A DNA stretch of 64,000 nt from Macrotis lagotis (taxonomy: Eukaryota > Chordata > Mammalia > Peramelemorphia > Peramelidae): positions 567,629,660 through 567,693,659 of the forward strand of contig NC_133666.1 of the NCBI RefSeq assembly GCF_037893015.1, given 5' to 3'. The position numbers and the translations under genes are program-made. The first letter of the stretch is position 1. Each line of letters begins with the position of its first letter. Below, one piece after another: positions 49,341-61,885 of the stretch. The notes beneath the pieces are model-generated. The model was not told the DNA's origin. It worked only from the letters and a program-made list of their open reading frames with translations, and searched no databases.

Positions 49341-51195
49341 GTCATCACCATTCAAAGCTGGAATCATTTTTGGTACCTCTCCTTTATTTATGCCAAGATT
49401 AAATACATTAGATCTTCTCACAGACCCTACTTATAAATGACAAATAAATATAAAATTTATTATTTTGGATTCAAAAAATTCAGAATTTTTAAATATTCAT
49501 ATTCCATTTATATGCTGTTTACTGAGTAATAGAATCAAATTTAGTGCTGGTAAATTATAAGATTTTTATAATATAAGAATGTTGTCAATTGTTTAACTCC
49601 ACTTTTAAGCATGAATATTTATTTACACACTGATTGTAATTTAAAAAGTATTTGAAAGTGCTGAACTTCCTGTTAAATTATTTTGTCATTGAAATTTTTT
49701 TATTAATTTAACTCACCAAATGTTAAATATCTATTTTGTGCAAGGCTATTAATTTGCACAAAATGACATATTTTAAATCAAGTATCTGAAGTGTAATTGT
49801 ATTATAAAAATGTTCAAGTTTTTGTAAGGTATATACTATAATTATTTGTATGTTCCCTTGATGCCTGATTCACTGCCCTGAATGTCAGTTTTTAGAGTTT
49901 CTCCAATGATGCCTTTGACATTTTTTATCTTGTATGTTTATGTGAGCAAAAAGAGTAGGAAGGGAAACCTCGATCTTCTACTTCATTTTTTATTTTTTAA
50001 GAGAATGTCTTAAAATCCAATTCTGTGATGTCCCCAAAGATTATTCTAACTAGTCATCCTGGTTGTGTTTCCTCCAGATTACAATATCATCTACCATAAA
50101 TGATAATTAACTGTTCATCCATCATAAATGATCTCCAAAGTTTTGCTAGGAAGCAATTCACTATAGTATAAAATTTGATGTAAAAATGAATATTTCTTGG
50201 ATTTGTTATACTATTTCCAGTGCTAAATATTCCAAAATGTTGCAGTACTGAAAACATAGGAAGAATTATTAGGTAATGCTTATGCCAGTGAGCATCTCTT
50301 GACATAAAGCACCCAGGTATACTTTAGGATCTTCTTATTTCTCATTTCTTCACAGATGACCTTATAATGTCAGGATCTGATATATATTTGCTAGCCCCCA
50401 GGCTCCCAAAGTTCAAAATGCAAAGCATTTTAAATTGTCAATGAATGGAAATAGAAAGGACTCCTATCCAAACCCAAAGTACAAAAAGAAAACAAACAAA
50501 CAAAAAATCCACTCCTCTTTCCCCACTAGTGAGCAATCTTTTCATGTTATTTCCAATCTTTCCAATCTTTTCATATTATTTCTTATGAATCATATGCTCC
50601 CCATTCCTCCCTAGTTACCTTCATACCTCCTCTCTCATCCTCCAAACCTCTTCATAAAGTTCAGACATCTAGCATGACTGCCTTGTATAGTCCTTTCTGT
50701 AGTAACTTAGGTACTTTGCTATCTGGCAGTTTTGTCATTATTCAAAAGTTGGAACTCTTCACTTTCCACAGTGGACCAGTTTACCAGCAATTTTTTAACG
50801 TGGAGGGAGCATTTTTGTTCCTGCTGAATATATTTGCTGTACAACAAGTCTCTGAACTGGAAATTATCATTTATTTTGAAATTTTCTTTTGTATACCTGG
50901 ATCCCACAAGCCCTTTCCCTCTTAAATCACTCTGGGCAGAAATAGAAAGCTTCCTTCTTGTACTTCTGAAATCAGAGTTATCTTTAAAAACTCCATACCA
51001 GGTTATGGTTGATTAATACTGTTGATTCCCCTCTCCCTTTTTTCACTTGGTCCTTATTTTCAACATTTTTCTAGTGAATTGTGACATTCTAAGACTAACC
51101 CTCACTATCTCCTAAATTTTCTTTATTATTCTCTATTTTTTCTGGGGAGAAGATAGATCATTTTGTTATTATTCAGATCACCTCAGGAGGCTTTA
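49341..51195. other. Intergenic, nothing recognised
   Basis: AT-rich, with no gene frame and no repeat I can place. Confidence 0.4.
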
Positions 51196-51209
51196 AAAAG
51201 GATTTCCAG

Positions 51210-51364
51210 AGGTGGCTAGGTGGCATAGTGGATAAAGCACCGGCCCTGGAGTCAGGAGTACCTGGGTTCAAATCCGGTCTCAGACACTTAATAATTACCT
51301 AGCTGTGTGGCCTTGGACAAGCTACTTAACTCCGTTTGCCTTGCAAAAACTAAAAAAAAAAAAA
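51210..51364 (+). mobile_element. Young marsupial SINE (first of a pair)
   Basis: Near-consensus sense copy with an A-run tail. Target duplication GATTTCCAG at 51201-51209 and 51365-51373. Confidence 0.93.
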
Positions 51365-51373
51365 GATTTCCAG

Positions 51374-51516
51374 GGGGCAGGTAGGTGGCACAGTGGATAG
51401 AGCACTGGCCCTGCAGTCAGGAGGAACTGAGTTCAAATCCAGGCTCAGACATTTAATAATTTGCCTAACTTTGTGACTTTGGGCAAGTCATTTAACTCCA
51501 TTGCCTTTCAAAAAAA
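51374..51516 (+). mobile_element. Young marsupial SINE (second of a pair)
   Basis: Second sense copy starting right after the shared target copy at 51365-51373. A third, partial copy (ATTTCCA, 51517-51523) follows its A-run. Confidence 0.9.
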
Positions 51517-51894
51517 ATTTCCAAAAAGAAAGGGAGAGATATGAAGCAATATGATCCTGTTATGGACCTGTGCAAACCTGTTATAATTATTTCACCAATA
51601 TCATAGTATTGGCACATGGAACCTTATTATTGTATATTGAGAAGGATGCATATTAGTGAGAATGGACAACTAATTTAAAAAAAAATTAAAAAGAAATAAG
51701 TAAATAGAAAATAGACTGACCAGAGCAAATACTTTAAGTAAGGAGTCAAACTCAAAATTAAACTTATGTATTGATTTGTTTTATTTTTTCCTGCCATATG
51801 AGTGGGTGGATTGATTGAAAAGGATTCCAAAATGATTCAAAAGGTACAAGTCCTCTTATTATTGCATCATTGTATAATCCTATTGCCTGGAGGT

Positions 51895-51896
<2 letters not shown>

Positions 51897-51978
<82 letters not shown>
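51897..51978. repeat. (CT)n(AT)n microsatellite
   Basis: About 27 CT units pass into about 14 AT units. Confidence 0.95.
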
Positions 51979-51983
<5 letters not shown>

Positions 51984-52059
51984 TATATATATATGTAGTG
52001 TTTGTGTGTGTGTATATGTATATATACACTATATATATTTGTTACATTAATTCTGATGA

Positions 52060-53250
52060 ACTGAAACTTTTATATAGGGTATCTTAGAAATGGAATCAAG
52101 AATTCTATCAAATGCTTTCTTAATCACTTTTTAAGGGAGCTGTTAACTGGGCTTATTATTGAATATGCATACTCCAACTTTTTCTCTTTCACTCAGGCTT
52201 TACTGAAATTCCATAGGTTGAGCCTTAGAGAGATTAAAACTGTGGTCTGTACATGCATAATTTATTAATATTAGAAGCCAAAATAATTCCTCTCTAGAGT
52301 ACCCTCTTTCCATAAGCCACCATTCTATTTTCAGGTTGGGTATATAGCAATTTTATAATGAGAGTCCTTTTAAAACATTAATCTCATATTATGTCTTCAG
52401 AAAACAGATGACCTTTACAAAGTTAAGAGAAAAAAAGTAATAACAATACATTTGTGTCCTTACTCCTTTATTTTTTCTAGTCCTGATATTACTCAGTCAC
52501 TCAGTGATCAGTTTAGAATTGAAAGAAAAATCTTCAATTAGTGACTATTTGTTGAGCAACTGTGATGTAAATTTTTGTACATAGAGGTAATTGAGCAAAT
52601 TTGTTCCCTGTATGAGTCTTCCAATAGTTTCTCATGCATGAAATATACTCTTTTTTATATCCATCTTATAGAAGTCCTAGCTTCTTTAAAAATATAGCTC
52701 TGGGTACAATATTCTTCACATGCTTTTCGGTGGCCATTTACTGAATTCTGACATTATTTTAAATAGATTGCTTATACTTTATATTTATTTACTCTCATAT
52801 GTGTTGTATTCCAGTAAATCTCCTACCTCCTTCCACCTTACTTTCCTTACTCCCATGGGATGTTAACTTCTGGAGGAGTAGTTCTGCTTTTTTTTTTTGT
52901 CTTTGAATTTGCAAGTCTAGAATGGTTAGTGCTTTATACATAAATTTAACTTACTATATCTTTACTGAATTGAATTGTTGAATCAAAGAGATATTCTAGC
53001 TAATAGTAAAAAAGTACACTCATGATCTAATTAGGCCAAAATATACAAAGTTGAAAATTACAAGTGATATACCACAGAATAAGAACATTGTAGAATGTTA
53101 GAGTAGTTCAGATGAGGAACTGATGGTCAGTCTCTGGAGGCTTATAAAAGTTGTTAGAGCTAATACTGGCTAGAACTCTGGACTAGAACTTACTAAAAAA
53201 CCATAAGCAGATCTAATCAACAAACTGCCCTTTGTTAAGGGAAGTTAGGT
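52060..53250. other. Intergenic, nothing recognised
   Basis: AT-rich; no gene and no clear repeat. A SINE-like head fragment is near 53240-53310. Confidence 0.35.
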
Positions 53251-53329
53251 AAAGCAGTGGAAGAAGCACTAGCCCTGTATTCAGGAGACCTGAGTTCAAA
53301 TTTGACCTCACACTTATTTGTTTCTTTTA

Positions 53330-53670
53330 CATTTCTCTCATTAGATTGTAACTTCTTGGAGGACAAGAATTGTCTTCTTCCTCTCTTTGTATCTCCAGTT
53401 TTTTGCACATTTCTTGGTATGTGGGAAGCACTTAATAAATTTTTAATAACTGATTGATTTTATTTTTGAGGTTATTGGGAGACACTGAAATTGGGTGATG
53501 TAGTTAGTTGATAGTTGAATGAAAGGTAGACACGAGGGAGAAATGAGACAGCAAGACCAACCCAAAAGGGTATTTTAATAGTCTGTGTATGGGATGGTGC
53601 ACTTGGTGGTGTCAGGGGGGAAAATGAAACATAAAAGAGATATTTTGTAAAGGTAGAAATAGCAAATCTT
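53330..53670. mobile_element. L2-type tail (+) and antisense L2 (-) fragments
   Basis: 53330-53450 is a sense tail ('gattgtaacttcttggagga', 'cacttaataaatttttaata'). 53460-53670 is antisense L2 ('ttttaatagtctgtgtatgg', 'ttgtaaaggtagaaatagca'). Confidence 0.6.
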
Positions 53671-53689
53671 CAGATTTTGGCTATATTTG

Positions 53690-54845
53690 CTTTATTTGTA
53701 TAAAATCTTTCATATTTAATGTAATCAAAATTATTCATTTTACATATCAACTACTCTAAACTCTAATTTATTGGTAAATATCCATAAATCTGATAATTAA
53801 ATGTTACATGTTCTTCAAATTTTCTTGTAATATCTCTCTTTACATAATGCATCCATTTTGATCTTGGTAAAATGATAAAAAATATGAACCAGTTTTCCAA
53901 TGAAGAAATCAAAACCATTTATAGCCATATAAAATGCTCTAAATCATTATTGGAGAAATACAAATTAAAATAACCTTGAGATATCATTTTGTATCTATCA
54001 GCTTGTCTAAAACAACTGAAGGGGAAAGTGACAAATATTGGAGGGGATGTGGAAAAATTGGGACACTAATTCATTATTGGATGAACTGTGAATGATCCAA
54101 TCACTTTGGAGAGGAACCTGGAACTATGCTGAAAGAATTATTAAATTAGCTATGCCCTTTGACCAAGCAATACCAACAGTAGAACATTTTTCCAGGATGG
54201 ATATGGAAAAAGGAAAAGAACCTATCATTACAGAACCTTTCTTTGTTGTGGCAAGGAAATGGAAATTGTAGGAAGACCTGTAAATTGAATAATAGTTGAA
54301 CAAATTGTGTTAGATGATTGAGATGAAATACTTCTGTCCTATAAGAAATGAAGAGCTCACTGATCTTAGAAAAACACAAGTAGACTTGAAAGAAATAATG
54401 TGAAATGAACAGAACCAAGAGAACATTTTAGACAGTAGCAACAATATTATTTTAAGAATAACTTGAGTTAATGTCATTTTGAAAATTATAAAGTAACTGT
54501 AACTGCTAATTACAAATTTAACTACAAATGGTATATGAAAGAAGATTCTATCTGCATTCAAAAAAGAACTGAAAAGTAGAAATGTATATAAAATGATTTT
54601 ACATACATATTTATATATTTTTACACATATACATATATACAGGCATGCATATTTGTGTCTAATTGTAGTCATCTCTAGGATGGGGAGGAGAGGTAAGAAA
54701 AAGGGGGAAAAAGAAATATAAAACTATTATATCTTGAAAAGGAATTGCAAGTTGTACATAATTTTTTCCATTCCATTATATTATAGAAATTCTTATTTTA
54801 CTTCTTAAGTTCAGAAGAAAATAAATAAAATTTTAAAGAGAAAAA
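53690..54845 (+). mobile_element. L1 3' end with an inverted 5' segment
   Basis: 53690-53866 is antisense L1 (it parallels 6735-6940). 53867-54845 is sense L1 ORF2 C-terminal region and 3' UTR ('ccaatgaagaaatcaaaacc', 'ggatgtggaaaaattgggac', 'tatgccctttgaccaagcaa') ending A-rich. The inverted piece comes from just upstream of the sense piece in the L1 consensus, as expected from twin priming. Confidence 0.8.
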
Positions 54846-54869
54846 AAGAAAAATTGGGTCTAGCTAACA

Positions 54870-55680
54870 AATTGGATTTTGGGGAGGAAAGACTGAAAAG
54901 TTGAAGATGAAACCTAGAACATTAGCCTGTTTGACTGGAGGATAATGGTGCCTCTGATGCTAATAGGGGTGTTAAGAAGAAAGAAGGTTTTGGGAGAATA
55001 TAATGTTTAGTTTTAAATATATGGCTTTTAAGTTATTAATGAGAATTCAGCTGAAGGTATACAAGAGGTAGTTGGAGATGAGAGACTAGAGATCAAGAGA
55101 GAGATTAGGGCTAGATATATAGATCTGGGAATCATCTATATAGATAAAATAATTGAATTCATGGGAGTAGATGAAATCACCAAGTGAAGAAGATGATTCA
55201 GGATATATAATTAATGGGACTGAACTGATAGAGCAACCTGAAAAGAATAATGAGAAGAAGGCAGACAGAGGAGAGAAGTGTTATGAAATCTCAGAAAGAA
55301 ATAAAATATCCACCTTGTGCATATAGAAGATTGTGCCTTGGAAAGAGAGAGTCACTCGTTCATTACAGGTGAAGTAGAAAATAGTGAATGGAGGCTTATG
55401 AGTGATGTGAGACAAGGCAGAGCAGAAAAATTGGAGCTGGGTTTGAATCCTGTTTCTCAGAATTCACTGAATGAGACCCTTTAGGTCACAAAATACCTCC
55501 CTTTTGCTGAATTTCATCTTCTTCATTTATATGTTAGAATTAATAAAACATATAGTAATCTCTCTCAAAGGGTTGTGTTGATAAAATAGGATGAATGAAT
55601 AAATGAAATCTAAATTCTTCATTAAGAATTTACTGTGGGCCAGGAATGTGCTAAGTACTAATGATATAAATACAGTTTAT
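54870..55680 (-). mobile_element. L2 LINE remnants, antisense
   Basis: 'gaattcatgggagtagatga' plus 'aatcaccaagtgaagaagat' is antisense L2. Another antisense tail starts near 55620 ('ttactgtgggccaggaatgt'). Confidence 0.6.
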
Positions 55681-55960
55681 ATTTTATTATGAGAATATGA
55701 CCCTTCTAGTGTAGTAGCACTCAAGGAAGAGAAAGGATTCTAGGAAGTTACAGGGAAAATATTGATGTTTGCAGCAATCAATTGACATGACTTTTCCACC
55801 AATAATGGTAAGATTCATTTCATCCCTGTGTCCAAAACAATATGCAGAAAGTAGTAGGGGAGGGGGGGAGGGATGAATACACATGATGTGGCAGATGTAT
55901 GGTTGTATAATCGAGGTGGAAGAAATGAGAAAACAAAGCAATCTGGAATTTGTAGGTAAC

Positions 55961-55961
55961 T

Positions 55962-56038
<77 letters not shown>
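55961..56038. repeat. (TA)n(TG)n microsatellite
   Basis: TA run, mixed TATG section, then about 19 TG units. Confidence 0.95.
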
Positions 56039-56040
<2 letters not shown>

Positions 56041-56559
56041 CACATATCTATTGCACTAAGTGGATTAGTTTTTGTATGTTTATTTTACTTATACTTTATT
56101 TAATATAACTTGTCTCTAGGGAAAGGGTTACAAAGATGAATGGATTAATTTCCTGGAGACTGGAGGCAGGGATTCTTCATGTTCTGGATGTTGAGGTCCA
56201 TGTTATTGTGATGTCACAGAGGTGCTGTTCTAAAGGAGGAGAAGCAAAGCAGAAGCAATTGGAATGGCCTGGGTAGATGACAGGATGAAATGTGAAGGTA
56301 AAATATGCATATGAAGTAAATCAAAATATATCTAAAATACTTTGTAGACCTTAAAACACAATATAAATAAATGTCAGCTATTATAATTTCATATAATCAA
56401 TCCACATAGGAAAAATTGTGAAAAGTTTAAAATAATATAAAATTCAAATGAGTATATTTTATGTGGTAAAATGTTATCTCTTGATGGTAGAGATGTTTGC
56501 TTTAGTTTGTTTAGTTTTGATTTCTCTTTCTACATCTAGTTGTTGCTATTGCAGTTGTT

Positions 56560-56765
56560 ATTGTTGTTCTCTTGTCCTGTTATTCTCTAAGAGGATCATG
56601 ACTTCAGGGTCATAACATCATACCATAAGTAAATTAGATTTAAGTGAAGTAGTTCTATACAAAGTCGCGAGACTCACTTTCTCCTTTGGAACCGTCCGGA
56701 TCCAGTGGTCAGATATGTATCAGGACAACTGGAGATGACCCTAGATGCAGTGGTAGACCATTTTA
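56560..56765 (-). mobile_element. Older composite SINE, antisense, truncated
   Basis: 'gaggatcatgacttcagggt', 'acaaagtcgcgagactcact' and 'ctggagatgaccctagatgc' match the copies at 2.8 and 11.9 kb. The head is missing. Confidence 0.7.
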
Positions 56766-58825
56766 AACTAGGGTATTTAACGGGTCTCCATTTGACTGAG
56801 GCATCTTTAACCAAAAAAAAGAAAAAAAAAACCAAGGAAAACAGAAATTGGGGAGAGGAAGATCCTTTGAGTTTCTGGACAAAACAGAAACAATTGCTGT
56901 TTATATTAACTGAACAAATCAGAAACCAAACACTGACCAAATGGGGCTTGGTCTGGTACCTATTATAATTAATGAGAATTAGAGTGATTTGAGACCTGTA
57001 AATCCCAAGATATCTAGTGCATGTTATAAGAAAACATACATTGAGACAGTGGGGTATATCTTTTTTCACTAATGAACCCCAACTTTAGACTCATGTAGAC
57101 TGGGAAAAATCTGACTTCTAAAGAGAGGACTAAGGCTCTCTTTTTGATTCCGTGTTCTGTTTTTTTTTTTTCGTTCCATATCTTGGAGCTAAGAGGAAAG
57201 TCATTTTAAAGTTTAGGAGACTGATGGAATTCTTTCTAGAAATATATTCCATTTAAGAAGGTAGGCAGAACTATTTATTCTCTCCACCCAAAAGAAATAT
57301 ACAAAATGTCAACAAATTATAAGCACACATTGAAAGAGTTAAAACTTGAAACACTAAGTCCTAATTCCTATTATTTTCTCCCATGAGGTTCATTATTAAA
57401 ACATTGAAACATGAGCTATTTAGTGGAACCGTTGAATAAGCACTTCACCTTCACTTCAACTCTGCACAGTCTAAACTCCCTCAAGTTTCACATATCTTGT
57501 TCAGCCAGGCAAAGGAGTAGATCCATCTTGCTTTTGGTGTTTTTGTTTTTGTTTGTTTATTTTGTTTTTTTTCCAAAAAACATATTAATGCAGGAAACTT
57601 CTGGTGAAGGTATTAACAACACAAGAGCTTGATCTCCAGTGATAAGAAGTATACCTCACATGAAGAATTTTTTAGTCATCTGTGCCCAGAGAAAGAAATA
57701 CAAAACAGAAAAGGCTGCAATATATCTAGTCTTACATGCATGCATATTGTTCCTGATACATGTGAGCAGTCACTGTAATTGTTTAAGGTAAGTTGAAGGA
57801 CAGTTCTTATATTTCCAAAGTTTATGATCAAAAAGAGGAAGAAACAAAATCAGAATCTCTTTCTTTCAAAGTCTAATGAATGATACAGTTCCTGACTCAA
57901 TGGTAAATCTTTTATATAACTATCTCCCTTTCTTGCAATCTGATGACTGAGGAATTATTGTACCATCCTAAATTCTTTCAGCAGCTATTCCCAGAAATGA
58001 ATAAAAGAACTCAGCTTATTTACATGCATACTTCAGGGGATGGACTCTAGCCACAATAGATGGCAAAAAAGGTTGGCGTTCCCTTATATTTTTCAAGGTA
58101 TCTTACATATTTTAGAGTATAGGGGGCCTGTAATTTCATCATTGTAAGGAATTTCAGCTAATAAATTTCTCTTTACTAAAACAAATCAATACCAATTCTG
58201 CAACCTATTTACTCTTAGAGATTTGCTTGGGGCAGAGTTCAGTGACTGGAGAGTCATATAGCTAGTATGTGTGAGAAGTAGAATTTGAATCATGGGATAA
58301 ATTCCTATATCAGAATCAGAATTTATAGTTATTGTACTCTGCTATCTCTCATGGTAGGCACTTAGTAAAGGCAGATTGAATTGAACTGAATCCCTCTGTA
58401 AGGAAAACAATAAAAAGATAAATTAAGAAATAATTATTCTTTTACCAAATGATTTATTGTTATAGTTGCACAAAACTAAACTTTCTTTTGCTGACCCAGT
58501 TTTCTCAATAGTTTAAATTTAAATTCTATTTTCCTCTCATTCTCAGCATTTTCCTATAGCATTTCAGAACATATCAAATATATACTAGCAGGAAAATGCA
58601 TAGCATTGCAAATTATGTCCCAAAATCAATAAAGTACCACTAGTATTCAAATGCTAGTGGAATAACTGAGCTTCAATTAGCAAGTTTTTACTATCAATCA
58701 AGCAAGCACTAGATTTACAAAAGTTCTATTTGACCACAAATGTCAACTTTTTTCTCTTTCTGTAGTCATCCTCACCTCCATCTGCCAACTTTTCTTTCAT
58801 TTAGTTTAGAGAACAGAATACTAAA
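56766..58825. other. Intergenic, nothing recognised
   Basis: No gene. MIR-like words occur near 58220-58380, but no assignment is made. Confidence 0.35.
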
Positions 58826-58829
58826 AATA

Positions 58830-59070
58830 ATTGACATATAGCACTTTAAGATTTGAAAGTTCTTTATACACATCATCTCATTTGAGCCTCACATCAACCC
58901 TGTGAAGTATTTTTTTAGCACAAATGAAAAAATATGAAATTTGGAGAGATTAATCGACTTGATAATAGTCACATAGAATTTATTGGCAGCAAATTTCAAA
59001 CCCAGGTTCAATGGGAAATGGTGGTTTCCCTGATTCCAGATCTAACTCTCTTTTAATGGTACCATGTTGC
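58830..59070 (+). mobile_element. MIR SINE
   Basis: 'atctcatttgagcctcacat', 'caaccctgtgaagtat' and a CORE-like middle. Decayed. Confidence 0.65.
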
Positions 59071-59195
59071 TCTTAAAGTATCATTTGATAGCTAGAAGAA
59101 TCATTGAATTTCTGAACTGAAAGGGACCTCAAAGGCTACTTTCCCCAATCATAAAGAATGCAATTTCTCTGTGCCTTATTAATAGTAGCTGCAAT

Positions 59196-59208
59196 GGGGG
59201 GGGGGGGG
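59196..59208. repeat. G13 homopolymer
   Basis: Thirteen consecutive G, followed by a CAAAA repeat. Length is prone to sequencing error. Confidence 0.9.
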
Positions 59209-59481
59209 ACAAAACAAAACAAAAAAGAAACAAACATCACCTAAAAGTAAATCTCCTAGTGAAGAACCATTTTAGATGTAGCTAGACTGGTCCTTGAATC
59301 TAAAATATAAAATCTTATTGATCTAATACTCCTAATCCCAAATCTTCCTTGATTGGTAGAATCCATTCATAGACTGTTTGAAAGTACAAGGTCATCTCTA
59401 TACTACAATGAAGTCCTGAAATTGTCAATCAGTTATTTGATGGAGGGTGAATTGAATTAGGTATATAAAATATATTTGTGA

Positions 59482-59640
59482 CTTTATTCATTCAACAAAT
59501 ATTTACTGAGCCCCTACTTTATGTAAATCATGCACTGAGGGGGATGAGAATATAGATAATGGTTTCTTCCAGCTCAATTTGTTTTTAACTCAGCAAATAT
59601 TGCCAAGCATCTACAGAGGTGCAGGCAGACCAGAGAACTG
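59482..59640 (-). mobile_element. L2-type tail, antisense
   Basis: 'tcattcaacaaatatttact' and 'gagcccctactttatgtaaa' form the antisense start of an L2-type tail. Confidence 0.65.
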
Positions 59641-59684
59641 CAATATGAAGGAGGATAGTCTTAGGTTGATATCAGAATGTGGGC

Positions 59685-60428
59685 ACTCTGATTCAATAAT
59701 TTTTTGAGCACAATTCCAGATTACTCTCCAAAATTATTGGATCATTTTATAATTCCATGATCAATGAATCACAAATTTTTCCACATTCTCTCCAAAATCT
59801 GTCATTTTTCCCTTCTATAATTTTAGCTAATCTGGTAAGTGTAAAATGATGATTATTGAAAATGGAAAAATCCACGTGTTCTAAAATTTTTGTAACAGCT
59901 TTTTTGTGGTGGCAAAGAACTGGAAATTGAAAGGATGTCCATTAATTGAGGAATAACTGAACAAGTTGTGGCATATGATTGTGATAGAATACTACTGTAC
60001 TATAAGAAATGATGAGTTCAATGATTTTAAAGAAGCATGGAATATTGTATTCAGTAATAGCACTATTGTTTAAAGAACAATTTTAAATGAATGTCATTTT
60101 AGCTATTATAAATACTCAAATTAACCACAAATAACATATGAAGAAGGATACAGTTTGTACCCAGAAAAAAGAACTGATAAATATAAATATGTATAAACTG
60201 ATTTTATATACACACATATGAATATAGTTCTGTCCTATGGTAGCCATGTCTGGGGCTGGGTAGGGGGGGAAGAAAAAAATTTAAAAAATTACATGATAAT
60301 TTTTTTATATATCTGAAAAGAATTGCAAGTGGTGCATAGTAGATTTGCAGTTTCATGTATAATCATCTTTTTGTTGTAATGTGTTTTGGAAATACTTGTT
60401 TTATTCCAGAAATTAAAAATGAAAAGAA
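59685..60428 (+). mobile_element. Second L1 3' end with an inverted 5' segment
   Basis: 59685-59852 is antisense L1 ('ttattggatcattttataat', 'tctccaaaatctgtcatttt', 'agctaatctggtaagtgtaa', parallel to 6355-6490). 59853-60428 is sense L1 ('ggcaaagaactggaaattga', 'gaacaagttgtggcatatga') through the 3' UTR. Same inverted layout as the copy at 53.7 kb. Confidence 0.8.
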
Positions 60429-60439
60429 TTGCAGTTGTT

Positions 60440-60990
60440 TTTAAATACCAGGTAAAGAACTTTGGATTCTGTTTAAGAACGGGAAGCCATGGGAAATTTC
60501 TGAATGGATATGGGAATGACATGATCTGAATGCTACAATAGCATGACTAATATGGATTTTAGATGGATTGGAGAAAGGAGAAACTGAACATGGGAGGTTT
60601 CATGGAGTGAAGGACATTAGTAAATTCTAGATAATAGTTCCTGGATAGTTATGGGATCTTGGGAAAACAAACTAGCCTCAGTAGTTTTTTATGTCATCAT
60701 ATATAAATGAAGGGGATTGGATTAATCATTTTTAAATTCCCTCTAGTTCTAAAATTCTAAGATTGATCATTGACTTTCATGATCATGCCAATCATGCCAT
60801 CATTTCCATAGCATATGCAAGTGGTAATGATATTAGTATTGGTGTAGTCAAGAAAGGAACAAACTAAGAGATATTTCAGAGGCATATTCTCCTGGCTGAG
60901 ATTATTTTGAAGTCATAAAGTGTGCAAGAAATAGAGTAGGGTTATAGAATTAGGATGAAGGAAAAATGAATTTTTTAAATGTTCTATTGA
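60440..60990 (-). mobile_element. L2 LINE remnant, antisense
   Basis: 'tttggattctgtttaagaac', 'gggaatgacatgatctgaat' and 'aagagatatttcagaggcat' are antisense L2. A MIR-like piece interrupts at about 60650-60770. Confidence 0.6.
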
Positions 60991-61280
60991 TGTTTTGAGT
61001 TTTTAACATTATTGCCACTTTCAGATACCCTCCTGTTTCTCTCACAGAACTATATACCATACTACAATACAAAGAAAAAAACTAAATTAAGCAAAATAAA
61101 CCAAAACCTGAAAATTATCTGACAGCATATGTAGTGTTCCTTTCTGCCAGCATATTCTGTTAGATTTTATTTGTATCTGTCGAGACTTAGGTGCCAGAAT
61201 GACTTTCAAAGCACTATATGCATTATGCTGTGAGGAAGGTGACTTTAGAGCTCAGGAAAAAAAGTCAGATTGGAGATTAT

Positions 61281-61335
61281 CTATCTATCAATTTATCTAT
61301 CCATCTATCTGTCTATCTATCCATCTATCTACATA
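61281..61335. repeat. Imperfect (TATC)n microsatellite
   Basis: TATC, CATC and TGTC tetramers. Confidence 0.9.
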
Positions 61336-61369
61336 TCTCATCATCTGCACAGAAGTAATAGCTGACTTC

Positions 61370-61570
61370 ATGGAAAGAAATCTGGTAAAGTGAGAAGAAT
61401 ATTGGATCTACAATCAAATAACATGGGTTCCAATCCCACTTCTGATATTTGCTTGTGATCTTGTTCAAGTCATTTTCCCTCCTTGGGCCTAATTTTCTTC
61501 AACTGTTGTATGAGGGGTTTGGATTACATGGATTTCAGAGTTCCTTCCAGCTGTAAATCTAAGATTATTT
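61370..61570 (+). mobile_element. MIR/CORE-type SINE
   Basis: 'catgggttccaatcccactt', 'gttcaagtcattttccctcc' and 'agagttccttccagctgtaa', in sense order. Confidence 0.6.
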
Positions 61571-61639
61571 GATTATATGAGCAGATTCTACAAAAGAGAA
61601 AATATAGAGAGCAAATACAGCTTCAAACAAAGTACTCTG

Positions 61640-61885
61640 GAATTAGCTTAACTCTAGGGACAGGTGGAAAATACTCAGAATTAGACATTGAAGCAACAGT
61701 CAGAGAGGTAGCATAAGAGTGATTGAAGGCATAGTACTCCTAAAGCTAAAGAAGAATTTTTAAAGAAAGAACAGTAGGCAATGTCAAATGTTTCAGCTAT
61801 ATCATTGAGGATGAGGATGGAGAATTAATTGAATCTAATAGTTTGGAAGTAGTTGGTAATCTCTGAGAGGGTAGTTTAAATAGAG
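61640..61885 (-). mobile_element. L2 LINE remnant, antisense
   Basis: 'aggcaatgtcaaatgtttca' followed by 'gaggatgaggatggagaatt' is antisense L2 coding sequence. Confidence 0.5.

Noticed and set aside
61281..61335. Short regular tetramers as a CRISPR-like or satellite array
   Set aside because: A simple (TATC)n microsatellite without spacers; CRISPR is not expected in a vertebrate genome.
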